A program made the translations under genes and the position numbers. Positions 59,349-64,000 of a stretch of DNA of 64,000 nucleotides are shown here, piece after piece (the first letter of the stretch is position 1; every line of letters begins with the position of its first letter). The notes under the pieces were generated by a model. The model did not search any database. It was not told the DNA's origin and was given only the letters and a program-made list of their open reading frames with translations. Source of the DNA: Cymodocea nodosa (taxonomy: Eukaryota; Streptophyta; Magnoliopsida; Alismatales; Cymodoceaceae); assembly GCA_036874045.1 (NCBI GenBank), contig JAZBRI010000011.1:15580001-15644000 (forward strand), in the 5' to 3' direction.

Positions 59349-61234
59349 CTGTGCAACTCCGAGACACCGGTCAGAAGTTACCTACACCCTTCTGTGCCCA
59401 AAATAATCAACGCCCTGAAGAGATCGGCAAATCCAGAAACAAAACAAACACTAGAATAATCCGGCAATCCGTGTAATCCTGCACAAGAAGCGGAAAACCG
59501 GATCGACGGGGTTGGATTCGAACCTCCACGGGATGCCGCGGGCTTGCTAGGGAGTGAGATCTAAACGGCGTAACTCTAGAGAGAGGCGTGATCTCTCGGC
59601 CTTCTCCTTCCCCTCAAATTTGGGGGACGAAGATTGCGCAGGGGAGGAGCGTTTTGCGGGAAGAAAGACAAGGTAGGGAGGAGGATCGCTTCCACCACTC
59701 CCGGGCCACCGGTACGCACCGTGTCCGCTGGGTTTGCGTTTCAAGTCGGCCAGAACAGATTCCTGTTTGCTTTTTTTACCAATCACAAGTTGCAGGTGTT
59801 TTTTTTTTTAAACAGAAAACGAAAAATGCGGACACATCATCATCAACCGTTTTTTTTTTTTTTTTTTGGGGTAATTTCATCAACCGTTTTCTTATTATCA
59901 TCTCTCTATTCAGTCTTTATTATACCATTGAATACACACAAATTTTTTTAATGATAACCTTTCGGACCGTATTTAAAAATATTTTCCTACATTAAAGTAT
60001 TTAAATATAATACGAAAATTATACTAGAATGATTTTTTTTTTTTTTTACCATTTCTTTAATCTCAAGTTTGAATTCCTTTAAAGCCAGTCAAAATCATGC
60101 GGTACTTTTTTAAAAGATATTAACTTATGTAAATATTGATTCGAATAAGTGATTTCACCTTTTACGATAAACAGGTATTTAGTGGTTTAAAATTATTGAG
60201 TTTAGCTTCTGTAAATACCTGAGATTTTCTTTTTCGATTTTGAAACCCAACATCAACATTAAATTTGTTGGATCATGCTACCTTATTGGAAAAAATCAAT
60301 AAATAATTCTTCCCGAATACAACATGAAAAAAAAAAAAAAAAAAAAAATTCTAAAGCTGCATTTTGTCCATCACAATATTTTTTAAAGCAAGTTTCCAAA
60401 TATGCGTAGTGGCTCAAAACATATACAGCTTTGGCGTATCAGTTTAAATCTAATATTCAAAAATTTGATGAAAACCAACTTATGGAAAAGTTATATAAAT
60501 ATTATCATGCATTTTCAATACCATTCTTGTGATTTTTTTCTTTATATAATAACCATATATCAAAAGAATGCAAACAATACTCCGTCCACTAAACTAATTT
60601 TTTTTGAAAGTTGCGCTCCCAGTAAAATCTTATGGGTATCACCATTTGGTCGGAATGTATATCGGATTAGTAAAAATACTTATGAAAAATATGCATTTAT
60701 TTTGTACTGAACTAAGAATGAATGGAAAATATGTGTAGATACAAACGAGGCATCAAAAATGATGGCTTGGTCTAACGATACCATCTTTGTTTTCGTACTT
60801 GATTTTATATTTCGATGTAAATAAGAAATCTTCAAGTTCTGTTTTGTTCCACCTAATATAAAGCTCAGCTTCTTAATTGATTGTAAAAGCTAACCTTTGC
60901 AACTTCTTAAAGAAAGTGAGCGGCGTAACTTGAAAACATTTATATATAAATTTTTTTGGTTTCAATTTTACCTTTTATCGGTAATAACTTCTAACACGTA
61001 AGAATTTACCAAATTATCTACTATGATAAACCTTAAAAAATTTATCCAATAGATGTCCACAATATTAGACAATACCATGACATCACTAGATACAAGATAA
61101 TTTAGATGTTTACCTAAAAAAATACTTTGTCATGGCTACAATATAATATACATAAATATATAATATATTATTATACACATAATATATATACAAATAAGTA
61201 ATATACATATATAAATATATTATAATACACAAGT

Positions 61235-61273
61235 GTATATTATATATATATATAGAGAGAGAGAGAGAAAGAG
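61235..61273. repeat. (AT)n(AG)n composite microsatellite
   Basis: A TATATA run passes directly into GAGAGA. The same composite structure recurs at 62738-62776, 48403-48440 and, more degraded, near 42390. Confidence 0.9.
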
Positions 61274-62737
61274 GATGGTTCTCCTCTATGTTATTTAGAT
61301 CCCTTGCACTACCTACATCATGCGTATAGTTCTATTCTGCGTGCTACCCTTGACATATATTGTATTCCACATGGTCGCTTGACATCATTTATGCCCTATG
61401 CTACCTATCTCTCACCACTCGTGTCCTTTCATATCATACGTCATCTGTCACTCACGTGTCATTGCATGCCACCCATTATCATTTGTGTTTTTTCATTGCT
61501 CGCTCCCTCGTCATTCATACGTGTAATCTTATTTCACATGTATCCTTTAAGAAGAAGGAGTCACTATTACGCCCTATTATGTTATATGTAAAGGTGAGAA
61601 TGTGAGGTTTGTGTATTTGGAGTTTGGCATGATTGAATGTTTGCGTATGTTAGAATTTCTTGAGAATTTGAATTCTAAAACAATGTAAATCTAACCATAT
61701 CAAGTAAGCACCCAACACCTCTACAAGTTAAACTCGATGATGCTTGACGTCTCTCAATCTCACTCTTTTGCCATCCACTCATAACCTCTCGCCTCTTTTA
61801 AGAACTTTTTTATCACTTGTTGTCTGCTTGCAAGTCTCTTCCATTTTTCAAGGTCATTTGACGTTTGACACATCTTGCTCTCGACACATCATTGGAAACT
61901 GTTAGTCTACACGTAGTTGTTTTTCATCTTGACCACTACCTCACATAGGAAGGTCCACCTCATAGCTTGCTTGATAAGAACACACGATGATGACCTAACA
62001 ATATTCCAACACCTTCATAACATTAGGAGCAAAAACTAGAGGAAAGCAAAACCCAAAGCTTGCTACTTCCCTCTTTTCTATCAAAGCTTTGACTTTATCT
62101 CTCGATGGTTGAAGGAGAAGGCTTGAGGAAGAAAAAGAAAGAAAAATAATAATAATGGAAAAGAAAAAAAGTAATGGATAAAAAAGAAAGAAAGGAGAAA
62201 ATAATAGAAAATTGAAATTATATATATATGAAAAAAATGAAAGGATAAATAATAATAAATCTTATAATTGATTTATTAAAATTTCATCCAACAAAAATTT
62301 ACCTTTTGTTATTTGAAATAAAATATAGACTTTGATAATATAAAGATTTATTTCAATAATGTGTTAATTAATTAATATAAGTAATTAATTTTTTGATTAA
62401 TCACATTGTCACTAATTACTTCATTCAATTACTTAACTTCATTAAAAATAAATTTTATTTAATTTCGTTTAATTTTGTCATATGTACAAATATTTGAATT
62501 TTAATTTCTATTAAATTACTAAACATGCATAAATATAATAATTTTAAATTTTTTTATCAAATTATGTAGAATTTAAATTCTATCAGAATTCAAATTTTAC
62601 AAAATTTAAATTTTAAATACACAAAAAAATCCAAAGAATAAAGAAAAAAAATATAAAATAAGTAGTTATACATAAAGGTATCGTGTCTCAGGCACTAACA
62701 GAAAATATTTGCTAAGTCCAGCATTTGTATTTTTCTC

Positions 62738-62745
62738 ATATATAC

Positions 62746-62776
<31 letters not shown>
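62738..62776. repeat. (AT)n(AG)n composite microsatellite
   Basis: A TATATA run passes directly into GAGAGA, the same structure and order as the tract at 61235-61273. Confidence 0.9.
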
Positions 62777-63911
62777 AAAAAAAATAATTAACTATAATAG
62801 AAGTAATAATGGGATAGCATTTTTTTTGTAAATAGGCGTTGGTATTAATTGAAAATATTTATGGTTTGCAAGGACGTCATGAAAAGATTAAATTCTAAAA
62901 TAACGACTTCTGAAAAGAATTACATTTATAATTTGTTTCATAATTTTGTAAATTAAGAGCTTCCGGTGAAAGTCAAGAGTGCATTAATAAGTGATATTTT
63001 TAACACTCACAATATCGTGGATTTGAATTTATGCGAATGCAAATACATGTATGAGAAAAACATGAGCCTTAAATTGCTTTATGAGTACCTTGGAACAACC
63101 ATGGAATTTCCAAAAAAATCTAAATTCATGATATAACATCCATTTTCAAAAAATAAAGAACGTAGTCAACAACCGTGGGATGCATGTATTTTATAAAGGC
63201 GGAATTAATATAGGAAACATTGGAACGTATGCAACCAAATATTCCTTCGAGATATTCATTTTATTCCATTTCCAACTCTACTCCATCTGTCATTCCTACG
63301 CATGTAACCTTTTGAGTTGACTTTAGGTTTAGAATTTAAGGAAGGCAATGATAAAAATAAAAAATTAAATGTAAAAATATTGTAAAACAGTCATTCAAAA
63401 ATAAAAATTTAGATTTTGATAAATTATACATGATTCTATCGATTGTAGCTACGATAGTGAGCGCATATTTAAACTTGTGCATGAGAAATCTCATTTATAT
63501 TCACATTAAAAGATGATAATATCTAAAGATGTACATTACTGATAGACGTTCTCTTCTATCATGTTATCAGTACAAATTTAAATCTTTAGAGTCAAACCTA
63601 GATTAAATTTTCTATCGCGTTACCAAAATATCAATGCATTTTATTTAAAAAAAATCAAACGCGTCATTGGTTAAAAAATAATGGGAAAAACTATAGAAAT
63701 GCGATACACGTTTACTCCACGACCCCAAGCAGTCTCCGCCCCCCAACGTTGAAATCTGTGGAGCGAAAACGAACGAATTTACAAAACCACCCCCGTATCA
63801 GATGAGAATTTCCTTTTAAAACGTCACCGTCGTTGTAGTTTACTGAAAACCTAGGGGCATTTGTATCTCGTGCTCCCGAATATCACCAGCCACACCGCCA
63901 GATCCGACGAG

Positions 63912-64000
63912 ATGGTGGAACAGACCGAGCAACTGCGTCGACGCCATGGATACAGAACCGGAGGAGCTCCAGTTCCTAGGCTTCGTCGGCATCTGCCGTG
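63912..64000 (+). promoter_or_regulatory. Out-of-frame upstream ATG overlapping the last gene's start
   Basis: An ATG at 63912 (GAGATGGTGG) opens a frame beginning MVEQTEQLRRRHGY that is still open at the window end and overlaps the main start at 63946 in another frame. If transcribed it would compete with main-frame translation. Its end is not visible. Confidence 0.35.
63946..64000 (+). CDS. Start of a plant membrane-protein gene, cut by the window edge
   Basis: Only 18 codons are present: MDTEPEELQFLGFVGICR. They match the N-terminus I recall for a family of plant multi-pass membrane proteins, often annotated as 'polyadenylate-binding protein 1-B-binding protein' and usually reading MD-EPEELQFLGFFGI. 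The function of that family is not established. The ATG lies in a good context (GACGCCATGG). The upstream sequence is GC-rich and leader-like. The rest of the gene lies outside the window. Confidence 0.6.
   Translation, partial: MDTEPEELQFLGFVGICR

Larger units (their letters stand above)
59349..63911. other. Intergenic region upstream of AAPT
   Basis: The first 350 bp (59349-59700) are GC-rich and form the AAPT leader and promoter on the minus strand. Beyond that the sequence is AT-rich with poly-T, poly-A and AT/GA microsatellites. Short frames at 59588-59995, 60402-60710 and 61304-61605 show no domain. No gene is supported. Confidence 0.5.

Noticed and set aside
59513..59523. Perfect B-box (GGTTCGAATCC on the minus strand) in the AAPT leader, suggesting a tRNA gene
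   Set aside because: No A box lies at the right distance, the T-stem does not pair fully and no acceptor stem can be drawn. It is better read as chance in a GC-rich leader.

Overview
This is nuclear DNA of a flowering plant. The genes have many short exons with GT-AG introns, the introns and spacers are AT-rich, SINE and other transposon remnants are dispersed, and the families are plant-specific (PPR, NAC, GRAS, R2R3-MYB, PsbP-like). Long introns and moderate coding GC fit a non-grass monocot, but the sequence does not prove this. There is no bacterial or organellar block, no CRISPR array and no operon.

Layout, left to right. 1-2126: degenerate tandem repeats and a SINE-like head. 2127-3856 (+): thylakoid-lumen PsbP-domain protein, 5 exons. 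4399-6036 (-): single-exon E-class PPR protein. 6890-13442 (+): 26S proteasome ATPase RPT6, 9 exons. 15145-16561 (+): decayed, intron-containing pseudogene of GDP-L-galactose phosphorylase (VTC2). 18222-22028 (+): NAC082-like transcription factor with two overlapping uORFs in its leader region. 25955-33082 (+): MAPKKK3/YODA-clade kinase, 11 exons. 34725-36963 (-): PAT1-branch GRAS protein, with a probable long leader intron reaching about 39.98 kb. 40-46.7 kb: gene-poor spacer. 46906-48159 (+): R2R3-MYB of subgroup 21 whose only intron has a GC donor. 49755-50184: unrecognised broken coding-like fragment. 50667-59348 (-): aminoalcohol phosphotransferase (AAPT), 18 exons including 10-nt and 23-nt microexons. 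63946-64000 (+): first codons of a membrane-protein gene cut by the window edge.

I built the exon models by hand from splice sites and family conservation. Each complete model sums to a whole number of codons: PsbP-like 278 aa, PPR 545 aa, RPT6 425 aa, NAC 374 aa, MAPKKK3 653 aa, GRAS 591 aa, MYB 350 aa, AAPT 404 aa. The genes do not form one pathway; they are ordinary plant neighbours covering photosynthesis support, organelle RNA processing, proteolysis, signalling, transcription and phospholipid synthesis.

The items most worth a second look are the AAPT stop-codon loss with a 15-residue tail, the AAPT microexons (one carries the last catalytic Asp), the GC-AG intron in the MYB repeat, the candidate NAC082 uORFs, the VTC2 pseudogene, and an unusual number of local direct duplications of about 60-380 bp. 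I found no convincing new biological system.
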